From positions 21,142,001 through 21,206,000 of the forward strand of contig OZ316894.1 in assembly GCA_973895155.1 (NCBI GenBank): DNA of 64,000 nt, read 5' to 3'. The notes under the pieces were generated by a model. The model had not been told where the DNA came from. It worked only from the letters and a program-made list of their open reading frames with translations, and did no database searches. The position numbers and the translations under genes are program-made. The stretch's first letter is position 1. Every line of letters begins with the position of its first letter. This DNA comes from Marsupella aquatica (lineage: Eukaryota > Marchantiophyta). This document shows positions 49,126 through 60,536 of this stretch, piece by piece.

Positions 49126-50625
49126 ATGTCTGGGAGGTGACGAGGTTTTTTCGTGACAGGTTTTTCCAGCGTTCATTGTCGATGGTACATTCGGAGTTTC
49201 GTCGCATGAAACTCAAATGTATGTGGTTGTGCGGATAGGTTAGTGAGAGGGCTTTCTAACGGTGGTTAGAACTTGTTGATCGGTATCCGTGGTGCGAAGG
49301 ATTTGATGTTTGCATCGTTCAGGGTTTATTCGTGTTCGATGGTATTTTGGGGGAGAAACCAGAGATCATTTCTTCAACGGTGTGAGCTGTGCGGTGTGCG
49401 GGGCGTTGCATGTGATAGTTCAAGTTGAAGGTTGGAGCATGTTGGTCGTTTTGGTATCTAGTTTGCTGAAGTTTGCGGAACGAGTGCGTCATGACGAGTG
49501 AAGGAGGCATTCTGGTTGTTTGACAAGCTATGGTGCTTGTTTTTCCCTGAACCGGATTACTCATCGTGACGCTTGACTCGGAGGAAGAAACGTGAAGTGC
49601 TGAGGCTCAACGGAGAGATCGTGGCGAGACGGTCGTTTTTGAGTCCGGGATTGGCACTTGACGCGGAGTGAGTCGACGCAACAGAAGTTCTTTCTCTGGT
49701 GGAGCTTCAGACGTGCCGGTGCAATTCGGAAACATTTTCATATCAGCGGTCATCACTTTTCTCATTGGAAACCAAAGCGGAGGCGGCTGAGGTTTGTAAG
49801 ACGGCCTTTGTGTCATTTTGGGCACATTTTTAAGGTTAGTTTAGGGCATTTTTTGCCCCAATACGGCCCCAATACCCGACAAACCAGGTTCGCCATACGC
49901 CCCGGTGCACACACCGGCCTCCCACACCCCTCTAAGCGTGAAAATGTGCTTTTTTGGGCCCAAATACGGCCAAAAATGCCCATATACGGCCCAAATACGC
50001 GAAAATACTCATGTTTTGACCCCTTTAAACCCATTTTTTCACATTTTTTGCTGTTTATACGCAATTCTGGCCACGAATACGCGCGCCTTTGCCAGGGGCT
50101 TTAAGACCCCTTTAGAGTGTGTTTTTCTGAATATATTTTTTTCTCTCCTCCTCCTCATTGGTTTTGCCTCATCCCGGGCCCTGTGACCCTCCGTTTTAAC
50201 CGCTCCGACAGGGGGAACGGCCCCATGTGAGCCCTGTTGGACTGTGCGGGAATATTCCCAAAAATAAACAGAGAGTTGTTTTTTGGCCGTCCGACAAAGA
50301 TTTCGTCTGCCGAACGGTAACTTTTTTAGTTCTTTTTCGGCAAGGACGTTGCCACTAGAGTTAGCAACGCGGCGCACCAATCACATCGCGATTCCGACGA
50401 CGGGTTGTCCTTGGTATTTTGGTTATTCTTTGAGGTGGTCAAAACGGGGGAGTTTCCCAAGGTTTTACCCACCCCGACCGAAATTTGAATAACTTTTCCG
50501 TCGAATTTTGATTTTGATTTTGGCTTTCAGTATTGGACTCCTAGCTTCGTGGGCTACGCGGCGGTGTTGAGTTTTGAGTTTTATGAGAAGTTTTGAGAAA
50601 AGACATTTTTTCGTGATTATTTCAT
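49126..50625 (+). other. Untranslated leader of the copia element
   Basis: About 1.5 kb separates the primer site from the first gag ATG. It has only short frames. A leader this long is common in plant copia elements and probably holds packaging signals. Confidence 0.6.
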
Positions 50626-53600
50626 ATGAGTGACTCGGAGGATACTGGAAGAATTGGCGTCGATGGAGCTTCAGGATCGCGACGATCAGATGGTGAGTCT
50701 AAGGAGGAGCTGCTACCGTTTGAGGAGGAACTAGTGACACCGGTACGATCACCGGTGCGGCGTGCAGTGGAGGAAGCTGTGTTACTACCAGAGCTATCGG
50801 TAGTAGGAAAGAAGAGGGAGATGGCTAGATTCGGAGGAGTAAAGTTTGAGGTGGAGAAGTACAATGGTCGTACTGACTACTTGCTGTGGGAGAAGCAAGT
50901 GAAGGGTGTTCTACGGGCCATGGGTTTAGCTCATCTGCTCTCTTCGCGAGAGCAGTATGATGGAGAGGAGGAGATTTCTTTGAGACAGTGGAGACAGGAA
51001 CAGGTGATTGCTGTCAATGCAGTGATGCTATATCTCAAGCCGCATATCATCAAGCAGTTGGATGATTATGCGGATTGCACGTCACTGTTCAAGGCTCTAA
51101 GAGAGAAGTACTACCGGGAAGATGCGTCAGACCGGCTGTACAAGAAGTCTCTCTTGATGAGCCTTAGGCTCAAGGAAGGGAGCAAGATGCAAGATCACCT
51201 GGATGAATTTGACAGTCTAGCGGTGAATCTGTCAAACCTGGGAAAAGAAGTTGAAGATGAGGATAAGGCCTTGCTTCTGCTAAGCTCCTTATTGCTGTCT
51301 TATCAGGGCTTGAAATAGGTGCTCTTGTACAGAGATTTAAAGTCCATTTCGTATAATGAGGTGGTGAGCTCATTACTGTCTGATGATGCTCAGAAGAAGC
51401 TAGGTCAATCACAGACAGCATCTTCTTCTAGCACTGCGTTGAATGTGAACAGGGGAAGAGCAACGCAACGCACGAATGGGCAGAACAGGTTTAGATCTAT
51501 ATCACGGAGGAGATCTAAATCCAGAGGGAAATTGCAAGAGAGGAAGCCTCTTGCATGTTGGAATTGTGGCAAGCCTGACCACATGAAAAGGGATTGTCGA
51601 GTAAAGGTCCCTACTGCCTCTGCTAATGCGGCATCGAGCTCGCATGAGGTAGATTTACTCGATGATGATGACATATTGTGATGTCAAGGTTATGCTCTCA
51701 ACGTAGTGTCAAATCCAGGTAGTGATGACTGGATTCTAGATAGTGCATGTACTTTTCACATTTGCTCTAGGAGAGATTGTTTCAATTCTTACACGATTTC
51801 CAACGGGTCAGTGTTGATGGGAAATGGAATCCCATGTCAAGTTGTTGGACTTGGATCTGTAAGATTTCAGATGTTTGATGGTGTTGTGAGAACGTTGAGG
51901 AATGTGAGACATATTCCCAGCATGATGAAAAATCTCATTTCACTTGGAGTTTTAGAAGCAAATGACCATCAGTGGAGCTTTGCTAATGGTATCCTTCAGG
52001 TTTCAACTGGTACTAAAGTTGTATTGAAGGGAAAGAGACATAGCAATCTATACGTTTTGGAGGGCAGTGTAGTTTGTGATGAAGCCAATGTAACCTTATC
52101 TCATGAGGAGACGGCCCGGCTGTGGCACTTCCGTTTGGGCCACATGAGTGAAAAATGTTTGGTTATTCTTTAGAAGAAAGGATTACTTTCTAATTTGCAA
52201 TCTTGTAAGTTGGAATTTTGTGAACATTGTGTGCTAGAAAAGCAGCACAGGAAACCCTTCGGAGTTGGAACTCACACCAACAAGGAGGTATTTGAGTATG
52301 TACATAGTGATGTGTGGGGTTCAGCCCCTACTCCCTCACATTCTGGACGGTTATACTATGTCACGTTCATAGACGATTACTCAAGGTATGTGTGGATAAA
52401 TTTTCTACACAATAAGTCTGATGTTTTTGCCACTTTTAAGGAGTGGAAAGCCCAAGTTGAGAATCAGACTGGTAATAAGGTGAAATATCTTCGATCAGAT
52501 AACGGCGGTGAATACAGTTCCGAGAAATTTGGAACGTATTGTAAGGAGCAGGGGATTACCCGCCATCTCACAACAAGTTATACTCCTCAGCAGAATGGTA
52601 TTTTTGAGAGACTCAACCGAACACTATTGGACCGCTCGAGGAGTATGTTGAGTCAATCATGCTTACCACATGAGTTTTGGGCTGAAGCTGTCAACACTAC
52701 AGCTTATTTGGTAAAATTTTCTCCATCTAGTTCTATTGGATTCAAGACGCCATTTGAAATGAGGTACGGGCATCCAGCAGATTACTCACATCTAAGGATT
52801 TTTGGATGTGATGCTTATGTGCTTACACCTTCCCAGCTTTGATCCAAGCTGGAGTCCAAGTCGAAGAAGTGCATTTTCCTTGGTTATCAGAAAGGTGTGA
52901 AGGGTTATAGGTTATGGGATCCAGTAACGTGTAAGCTAATTGTCAGTAGAGATGTGTCCTTTAATGAATCCAGATCATCAAAGGAGGGGGAGAGTTCTCA
53001 GGACTCCCATACTGACAAGGGGAAATCTCCCATCCCGGACCGGGTTGAGGGGGAGATTAGTCATGATGCAGTTCATGACAGGAGAGATGGAGAAGCTTCG
53101 GGCTTGGAGCTGGTTCCTGTGATGGAACAAGAGGAGCAAATTGTTGTTGGGGTACCTCAAATTCAACCAGCAGCAGCAACAGATCAGCCTAAGTCATCTA
53201 CTAGAAGAACTTCCAGTCGTTCTACTAGAGCTCCTACCAGGTATGGTCAATGAGCAGACTCATCTAAGCTAGATGATATTGACATTGCACCTGATGAAGA
53301 TGATATGGCTTTGATCTTGGAAGAAGGAGAGCCTTCTTCGTATAGTGAGGCTTGTGCTTCAGAGCAGAAGCATGAGTGGAATATAGCAATGCAGAGGGAG
53401 TTGCAATCTTTGAGTGACAACAAGACATGGAAGCTGGTGGAGCTTCCAAGAGGTCAGCAAGTGGTGGACAGCAAGAAAATTTACAAGTTGAAGGATAGTC
53501 CTTCAGAGGGTGGAGACAAGATCTACAAGGCAAGGCTTGTTGCCAAGGGATTCACTCAGGAGAAAGGAGTGGATTACAATGAGGTCTTTTCACCGGTTGC

Positions 53601-54843
53601 TAAGTATTCCATAATTCGGATCTTGTGTCAGCTTGTTGTGTTTTTTGGTCTGGTGATGGATCAGATGGATGTTGTTACTGCTTTTCTCTATGGCAACTTG
53701 GAAGAGATGATTTTCATGAGACAACCACTAGGCTTTATGAAGAAGGGCCAAGAGAACTTAGTTTGCAGATTTCTCAAGTCCTTGTATGGATTGAAGCAGT
53801 GTCCCAGACAGTGGAACAAGCGGTTTGATGATTTCATGCTTGCTCAAGGTTTTACAAGGATGGTGTATGATCCTTGTGTGTATACGAAATCAATCAAGAA
53901 TGATGTATTTGGTTTCATCATTCTAGTTATCTATGTGGATGACATGTTGATTGTGGTTAAAGATCAATCTGAGGTTGACAGTCTCAAGGCGAAATTGAGT
54001 GTTGAATTCAGGATGAAGGATCTTGGTAAGGCCAAGACAATCTTAGGGATGGAGATTTTTAGGAACTCTGAGACTGGACAGTTGTGCTTGAGTCAAGGCC
54101 AGTATGCGAGGAAAGTACTTGCACGATTCAACATGGAAAATTGTAAGCCAGTGAGTATTCCTTTAGCTTCACATTTCAAGTTATCATCGGCTTTCTCTCC
54201 TACGGATGCTGTGGAGAAAGGTCTGATGGCTAAGATTCCTTATGAGAAGGCAGTAGGCAGTCTGATGTATTTGATGACTTGTACTAGGCCTGACTTGGCC
54301 CTAGCGATGGGCAAGGTTAGCAGATTCATGTCAAATCTAGGGAAGATACATTGGGAAGCTGTGAAGTGGATTATCAGGTATCTGAAGGGAACATAGGACT
54401 ATGGATTACTATTTGATAACAGATCAAATAGAACGTTAGTTGGCTATGTAGATTCTGACTATGGAGGCTATCTGGATACAAGGAGATCTACAACTGGGTT
54501 TGTATACACTATTGGAGGAGGATGTATCAGTCGAAAATCTACCTCGCAAAAGTGCATATCTCAGTCTACTACAGAAGCAGAGTATGTTGCAGCAGCAGAA
54601 GCTGCAAAGAAAGCAATTTGGTTGGATAAGTTGATCACGGAGATGGGTTTAGAGCATGGAAAAATGACTCTAAACTGTGATAGTCAGAGTGCTCTTCACT
54701 TGGTTGCTAACCAGGTGATGGATAGCAGGGTAAAGCACATTGATATCAGGTACCATTTTATCAGGCAAGTAGTGTCTGATAAAACTTTTGAGTTAGTCAA
54801 GATTGATGGAAAGCTCAATCCCGCTGATGCTTTACCAAAGTGA
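50626..54843 (+). pseudogene. Copia gag-pol polyprotein, interrupted by six in-frame stops
   Basis: One continuous frame runs from the ATG at 50626 to the TGA at 54841-54843. In order: gag with the zinc knuckle CWNCGKPDHMKRDC (51556-51597); aspartic protease with LDSACT near 51735; integrase with its zinc-binding segment (LWHFRLGH, CEHC) and catalytic core (HSDVWG, RSDNGGEY) at about 52120-52700; reverse transcriptase with YVDDM at 53932-53946; RNase H with VDSDYGG and TEAEYV at about 54450-54830. Stops are TAG 51316-51318, TGA 51679-51681, TAG 52171-52173, TGA 52840-52842, TGA 53251-53253 and TAG 54394-54396. No frameshift or deletion is seen and all catalytic motifs remain. The copy is therefore defective as a polyprotein source but structurally complete. 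Confidence 0.95.
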
Positions 54844-55096
54844 TTCCTTTGGAGAGTTTCTCAAGACACCGTGCTACTTTACAGGTTTTGCAGTTGTAAT
54901 GCAAGTAGAGTTATTTAGAAATGTGTGACTATTTGTATATGGATTACTCATTCCTGTTAGGCTATGGCTTAGTTCTAGTTAACCCTTAGTTAACTCTTGT
55001 GGTTTTTAGGGGGAGACCTGGTTTGGTGATTGTCTAGAACTTCCCGCTGAGGATTCCATATGGTAGCATTTAGTCCAGTCCCCAAGACAAGAGTCA

Positions 55097-55106
55097 AGGG
55101 GGAGTT
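55097..55106 (+). promoter_or_regulatory. Polypurine tract
   Basis: The purine run aagggggagt lies directly before the right LTR, where plus-strand synthesis would start. Confidence 0.85.
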
Positions 55107-55450
55107 TGTTAGATATTGCTCTAGTCTTGTGTCTCTTGTGCTAACCACAGTTAGGCTAGCTCGGGTTAGGACCTAGCTAAGGTTAGCGGTAGTGCTATTG
55201 TGCATATAGCCAGGGCTGATGCCAGACCTTGGTGGAACTTAGGCTCATTGTTACGGAGCTAGTTGAGAGATAGGGAGAGCTTGTGATGTGGATGCTTGGT
55301 ATGGCCGGTCGACCTAGAGTGCAGTAAAGCTCTTGTGTGTTCCCGTGGACGTAGCCTCATGTGGAGGTGAACCACGTATCTCTCTATGTCGACTATTGTG
55401 CGTTGGATGGTTCATGGGCTTGCCGTTACGAATGTCGTCTATGCTCAACA
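55107..55450 (+). repeat. Right LTR of the copia element
   Basis: It matches the left LTR over the full 344 bp apart from six substitutions and is followed by the target duplication caata. Confidence 0.97.
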
Positions 55451-55455
55451 CAATA

Positions 55456-55690
55456 GGGTACAGTCCATCAACATATTTTTTTCACCGCAACATCTTCTAT
55501 GCAATGTGCTATCACCCCTCAACATCTTTTTCACACAGCAACATCTTTTGTGCAAGGGGCTATTGTCCCTCAACATCTTTTTCTCATCGCAACATCTTCT
55601 GTGCAACATACTATAGTCAATAGTCTCTCAACATCTTTTGTGCAACCGACCCTGGTCCATAGTCCCTCAAGATCTTGTGTGCAAAGGGAC
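55456..55690. repeat. Right part of the split minisatellite
   Basis: About five units of the form cctcaacatctttttctcac, gcaacatcttttgtgcaa and ctatagtcc continue the array seen left of the element. Confidence 0.85.
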
Positions 55691-56520
55691 TGTAGTCCAC
55701 GAGCCCTATGCCCATGCGTTGCACGGCGCAAGGAGGGCGGGCCCATAGAGAGTCGGGCTGGGGCATTTGTGGGGCAGCGTGGGGAAGCACATATGCGCCA
55801 AGGGTGCCCATTTTCTCCATCAATGGTCAAGGAAAACAGTCAAACCAATTCAATGACTGAATCTTTCCCGCCCATGAGTTTTTTTGTATTGAGACTAATG
55901 ACTAAAAAAACTAGCAATTTTAAATTATTTTGCCACTAAAGATATTTTAATTCATAATATTGTCACTACTTTTGGCATTTATAAAAATACCATTTTCTAT
56001 TATATGGATGATAAATTTACCAAAGGAAACCAGGGAACTATATACAAAAACTCAGTGATATTTTTATAAATACAGTGACAATATTCTAATTCAGGTCCAC
56101 TTCCGTCTGTGTGGCCTTTGTCCCCGGATGGCGGCGGTTCTTTGGGCGGTTGCCTCCCTTGAAAAAAAGAAAAAGAAAAGAAAAAAAGGAAAAAAAATCT
56201 AATTCAAAAGTACTTATTATTATTATTATAATAGTTATAGATAGTTGTGAAGCTTTGAGACCCCCATTAACATTAAAGAGTATGCAGGGGTTGAGGCTAC
56301 CCTCTATTAACATTCAAAGGATGGACATTCAGGCTCGTGCACTCAAAATAGCAAAGAGAGAAATCAGGAAGGGCATTTATGTGTGTGAAGAAAGCGGAGC
56401 TCGAGCTAGAGAAGTTGCATCGATGAGCGCGAGGGTGGTGACGAATCGAGCCAAGCGGGGCTCGCCATATCCTATTCAGCAACGAGTCCGCAAAGACGGT
56501 GGCAACAAGTGAGTGAGACC
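55691..56520. other. Upstream region of the 258-residue gene; possible 5' exon
   Basis: A GC-richer block and an A-rich run (about 56160-56200) precede a plus-strand frame from the ATG at 56322 (starts MDIQARALKIAK) that ends at a strong donor, caa|gtgagt, near 56509. It could be a leader exon of the gene at 58274, but I could not prove a join. Confidence 0.3.
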
Positions 56521-57140
56521 CACATTTCGGCATTGAATCTATTTGTTTGCCTCGTTCACATCTCTCTCGCGTTCGGGATGCCGTCCTGCTTGAACTGATC
56601 CGAGCTCTACGTGAGCGTAGGGTTCCATCTTGGGATGCTGGTCGTGTGTGCTTAGCTTTCTTGGGTCTTATTGTGTTTTATTGAGAACCAAATTTTGGTA
56701 TTGCATCTTTTTGTTTGCCTCGTTCATATCTCTCTCGCGTTCGGGATGCCGTCCAACAAATCCGAGCTCTACGTGAGCGTAGGGTTTCATCTTGGGATGC
56801 TGGTCGGGTGCGCTTAGCTTTCTTGGGTCTTATTGTGCTTTATTGAGAACCAAATTTTGGTATTGCATCGGTTTGTTTGCCTCAATCAGATCTCTGTGGC
56901 CTTCCGGATGCCGTCCTGCTTAACTGATCCGAGCTCTACCTAAGCGTAGGGTTTCATCTTGGGATGCTGGTCGTTTGCGCTTAGCTTTCCAGGGTCTTGT
57001 TGTGATTTTTTGAGAACCACATTTCGGCATTGCATCTGTTTGCTGGTTGACGTCTCTCTCCCTTCTGCCGTTTTTGAACTAATCCAAGCTCTACATGAAC
57101 TTTAGGGTTTCATCTTGGGATGCTAGACATGTTGCGTTGT
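56521..57140. repeat. About 165-bp minisatellite, four copies
   Basis: Copies start at 56521, 56689, 56851 and 57018 with caaattttggtattgcatc or cacatttcggcattgcatc. Each contains tctctctcgcgttcgggatg, gagctctacgtgagcgtagg and catcttgggatgctggtcg variants. The second lacks a short piece and the fourth is the most diverged. The array lies between a donor-like site at 56509 and the gene at 58274, so it may be intronic. Confidence 0.92.
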
Positions 57141-58273
57141 GGATCCTGGTGTAAGTTATCAGTCGTCATTGGCCTGGCTGTGTCCTGCATCCTTTAGAAG
57201 GCGCCTTACTGCGGATCAATGAAATGTGCTTATACGCGGATGCTAAATGTAAAGAATTCTTCATGGCACGGAGCTGTGCCTTCAATGCGCTTCTTTGTTT
57301 TGACTTTTGGAGAAGATATATTTTTCAAAATGACGATCTATATCTATCTACCTGTGGATGCAAGGAACTAAGTCTTAGTGGTTTCTTCTATGTCATATCT
57401 TTATTTTTCCGTTGCTTCTGCCAAGAGGCGTTACCATGTTGCCCACTCTAGCAGCATGGGTGTCGGCAGAAGCGTAAAGAAAGAGCGTCGTAAGAGCGAC
57501 CAGTTTTAAACCAACGCCGTTTCCCTTACTGATCTGGTGTTGACCTGTCTACTGGGACATTTTTGACTTACGACTTTCTTTGGGTACAGTATTTATAGTT
57601 TGTGCCTCACGGTGAGAGTGTTCGATAGTTATTGATGCTGTTTATACAAGATTTTTGTTATTCAGAGGATAGCTTTTCTATGTATAGCGGACATCCCCTC
57701 AACCTGTATTCCGGTTGTGGCTTTACAATCTGTATAAGGGTTTTGGTTGCTTTACTTCTTGCAGCTGTAGGATATTCTCAAGCAGTATGAATTGTTGATG
57801 CTGATGGCGAAATCTGATTCCGAGTTTACTTCGGTTTGTTGTCCAGGTCGCGAAAGACGTGGAAGTTGAAGGTTCAGTGTTAACACATGTTCAGTTGGCA
57901 TTCGGCCACTAGTTCCGAATAAATCTCACCACCCATGTCCTGAGGTCTACGGATAAGGAAGGTGGTCTTGACGGGTATCTGCCTAACATTCCTGACCGTA
58001 AGCTAGAAAACAACAACGCCTGAAGGCTAGGCTCAGGTGGCTCAAATTGAACTCAAGCTATGAGCTGAGAAGGAATGGAGATGCGTACCATCGTGTGGAC
58101 AGTCTTTGGGAGTGAAGAGGACGAAGGGACGGATAGTTGCGACGGGCGGGGTTTGACCTGCATGGATGGATGAGGAGTTCTGCTTGGTATAGGCAGCAGC
58201 AGAAACCGGATGGATTGTCGACGATTCAATGTTGTGGAGAGTTGAAGTGTTGGGCAGGCGCTTGTTGAAGAGG
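57141..58273. other. Leader region of the 258-residue gene
   Basis: No protein family is visible. The last 45 bases are an in-frame upstream extension with an ATG at 58229. Confidence 0.4.
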
Positions 58274-60536
58274 ATGGATCCTGAGACGGAGAGGCAACTG
58301 GCGGCGATGATCATGGAAGAGTCGAGCCGACTGCGCCGTGAAGCAGAGCGTGATGGGGTGGCCGCTTATCTGAGCAAGCCCAAAATTAGGGCTCGTGCGG
58401 ATCCCCAGTTTCTTCAGGCCACGGTGCGCAGCATCCAGCAATGTAGGTGCCCTTTCCTGCCCTGCAACTCGTGTGCTCCTCCGTATTAAGTGTTCCAAAT
58501 TTTCACTGATGGTCATAGCCTGTGAGGCCTTTCCAGGGGGTTCCGCTTTCCTGCTACTGCGTTTCTTGTTGTAAGGGCAGGTGAACTCCTATCCCCCTTG
58601 CCTCCGTAGGAACACCTCAATTTTGCAAGCAGCAGGGTTTTATGTCTGCAAGGGGTAATACATTGTGCATCCTCTACCCGCCAGCATAAGGTTATTCACA
58701 CGGGGCAATCAAATCCGAGGGACACTAGACGCTACGGCACAAAGTTTTGTAGTTTTGCAGAATGTATCAGTAGCCGAAAATGCTTTGGCGGTTATTGATA
58801 TCTTCCACCTTATAAATGGCATTCCGGCCATTACAAACCCTCGGCTGTATTTCATATCTGCATGGCACTTAGTTATTCTCATGAATAGACAAGGGAGTTC
58901 TTCCCACGTATGTCAAATTTATGGACTTGTCATTCTGTACAAAAACTGCGATACCGTTCGTAGCAATAGTTAAACACTTGGAAATGTCAACCACCTTACT
59001 TTCACCCAAGGGTGACCATGTTCTCATTCTCTGCGAATTTGTGGTATTGGGAAGATTTGCAAGTAGGATATCCTCTTTAAAGTCACGATCTCAGTTGCTT
59101 ATAACTTTCTGACGAGAGTATAGGATGTTGTATCTCGAACCATTATGTCGAAAATATCAGATGTGTGACAAGGGACTTGATTGTTTTCTGTCCGGGAAAG
59201 TACACAACATTGTGAGCTATAGCGCTGGACATTCATAAGGTGTTGAGTGCATTCGGAATCACTCAAACACACCGGTAGTCTTGCAGACTGTAGCTAGAGC
59301 CACTCAGCGAGTCAGGGTGGAGATCTTGTGCTGACTTCTTCTGGAGCTGTAGGTCAGTGACAGAAAACCTTCAATTGCTAGACTGAGGGCGGGGGGGGAG
59401 GGCTGGTTGAACATTTTGTGGACATGTAGTGAGAATTTCCTGAGCTTTGTTCTCTGAATAGTTACCAATTACTTTGAGTTTTGTTGTGATAATAAGGTGC
59501 TAAGATAGTCTGAATCAGTAGGGATGGCAGCTTATTCCAGTTGACTCATGACTGAGTTGATGTGGTTGTTTAACAGCAAACAGGATTGTAGAAGTGAATG
59601 AAATGTGGCGACGGAGGAAGGTTGAGTTGGAGAATGAGCCGGGGAAAAGTGCTCTTCGGAGGGGAAACAATTCTTGTGGCGAATCAAGTGATAATCATGA
59701 GGACACTGGCTTGCATCGACGCCATAGGCATGATATTGATGACGAGGACAGTGGGGATGGTGGGGATGGTGGCTTAAAAGATGATGAACTAGAGCAATTT
59801 CTGCATTCAAGGTTTGCTCTCTATCTTGTTTGGTTTCTGATGCTATTCTGCTCATTGTTTTACTAGTAGTCTTCTGAATCACTTTGTGATGGACCCAAGC
59901 TGCAACTGTCTAAGGGTTCAGTTTCTCGCGTAGGTAGTGTTCTCGAAGGACAAGTAGGTTCTCAATGTGGTATCATGCATCAGCGGTATTATATTTAGGT
60001 CAGAGAACACATACATTTGGGGTGATGAAGGAACGTCATTCACTGCGTTTTCTATAGCTTTCCGTTTCTCCCCTCGTTTTTGGGAGGTGGGAGTACTTGT
60101 AGATAGCAGGGAATCAGAAGTTGATGTACACTCATTAAACTCCCAGTCGCGATTGCACTGCAGGCTGAAACGCGGGCGGGGAGCTGTGGGATCAAGGATG
60201 GATGAAACAGGTCCATACCAAACTTCTCAGGCCGACAAAGAATTACGTAGTGCTCCCAGGCCAGATGAGCGACTGAAGGATGATTGGGAGGAGCGGATAA
60301 TTGGCCCTCAGGCTGGGCCTTCTGTGAATGGAAGACAGACCGGAGGCTGGGATCGAGAAAGTTGGAAGAGAAAGCAGAGAGATTCCAGCGACGAGGAAGC
60401 GGTAAAGGAAGAGGCACGTGCGAGGAGAAGAAACGACAGGAAAGAGAAGAACCCAAAGGGAGAGAGGGACTCAAAGAGAGCCTCAAGGAAGAAGAAGAGG
60501 AAAAAGTTGGAGAAGTCCTCCAAGAGGAGAAAATAG
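58274..60536 (+). CDS. Conserved plant nuclear protein of unknown function (3 exons)
   Basis: Exons 58274-58442, 59577-59811 and 60164-60536 give 258 residues with phase-consistent GT-AG junctions. I recognise a plant-wide family without assigned function. It has an N-terminal MDPETERQLAAM segment with AYLSKPKIRAR (1-55), then QQSNRIVEVNEMW across the first junction, an acidic stretch, DDELEQFLHSR and the invariant-looking KRGRGAVGSRMDETGPY across the second junction, and a C-terminal tail of alternating Arg/Lys/Glu blocks (205-258) like a nuclear localisation or RS-type region. The NRIVEVNEMWRRR segment weakly recalls human NKAPD1, which is inference only. An in-frame ATG at 58229 would add 15 residues; I prefer 58274 because the family start fits there. 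Confidence 0.82.

Larger units (their letters stand above)
48768..55450 (+). mobile_element. Complete Ty1/copia LTR retrotransposon
   Basis: The 6683-bp element has two 344-bp LTRs with TG...CA ends. It is flanked by the 5-bp target duplication caata (48763-48767 and 55451-55455). A tRNA-Met primer site follows the left LTR and a purine tract precedes the right LTR. Internal order is gag, protease, integrase, reverse transcriptase, RNase H, which is the copia order (integrase before reverse transcriptase). I count six base differences between the LTRs (about 1.7 percent), so insertion was fairly recent. The coding frame is interrupted by six stops and no frameshift, so this copy cannot make a full polyprotein. 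Confidence 0.97.

Noticed and set aside
51316-54396. In-frame stops as programmed readthrough or RNA editing sites
   Set aside because: Six scattered stops, several inside enzymatic domains, fit mutation better. Nuclear transcripts are not known to undergo the U-to-C editing seen in some plant organelles.
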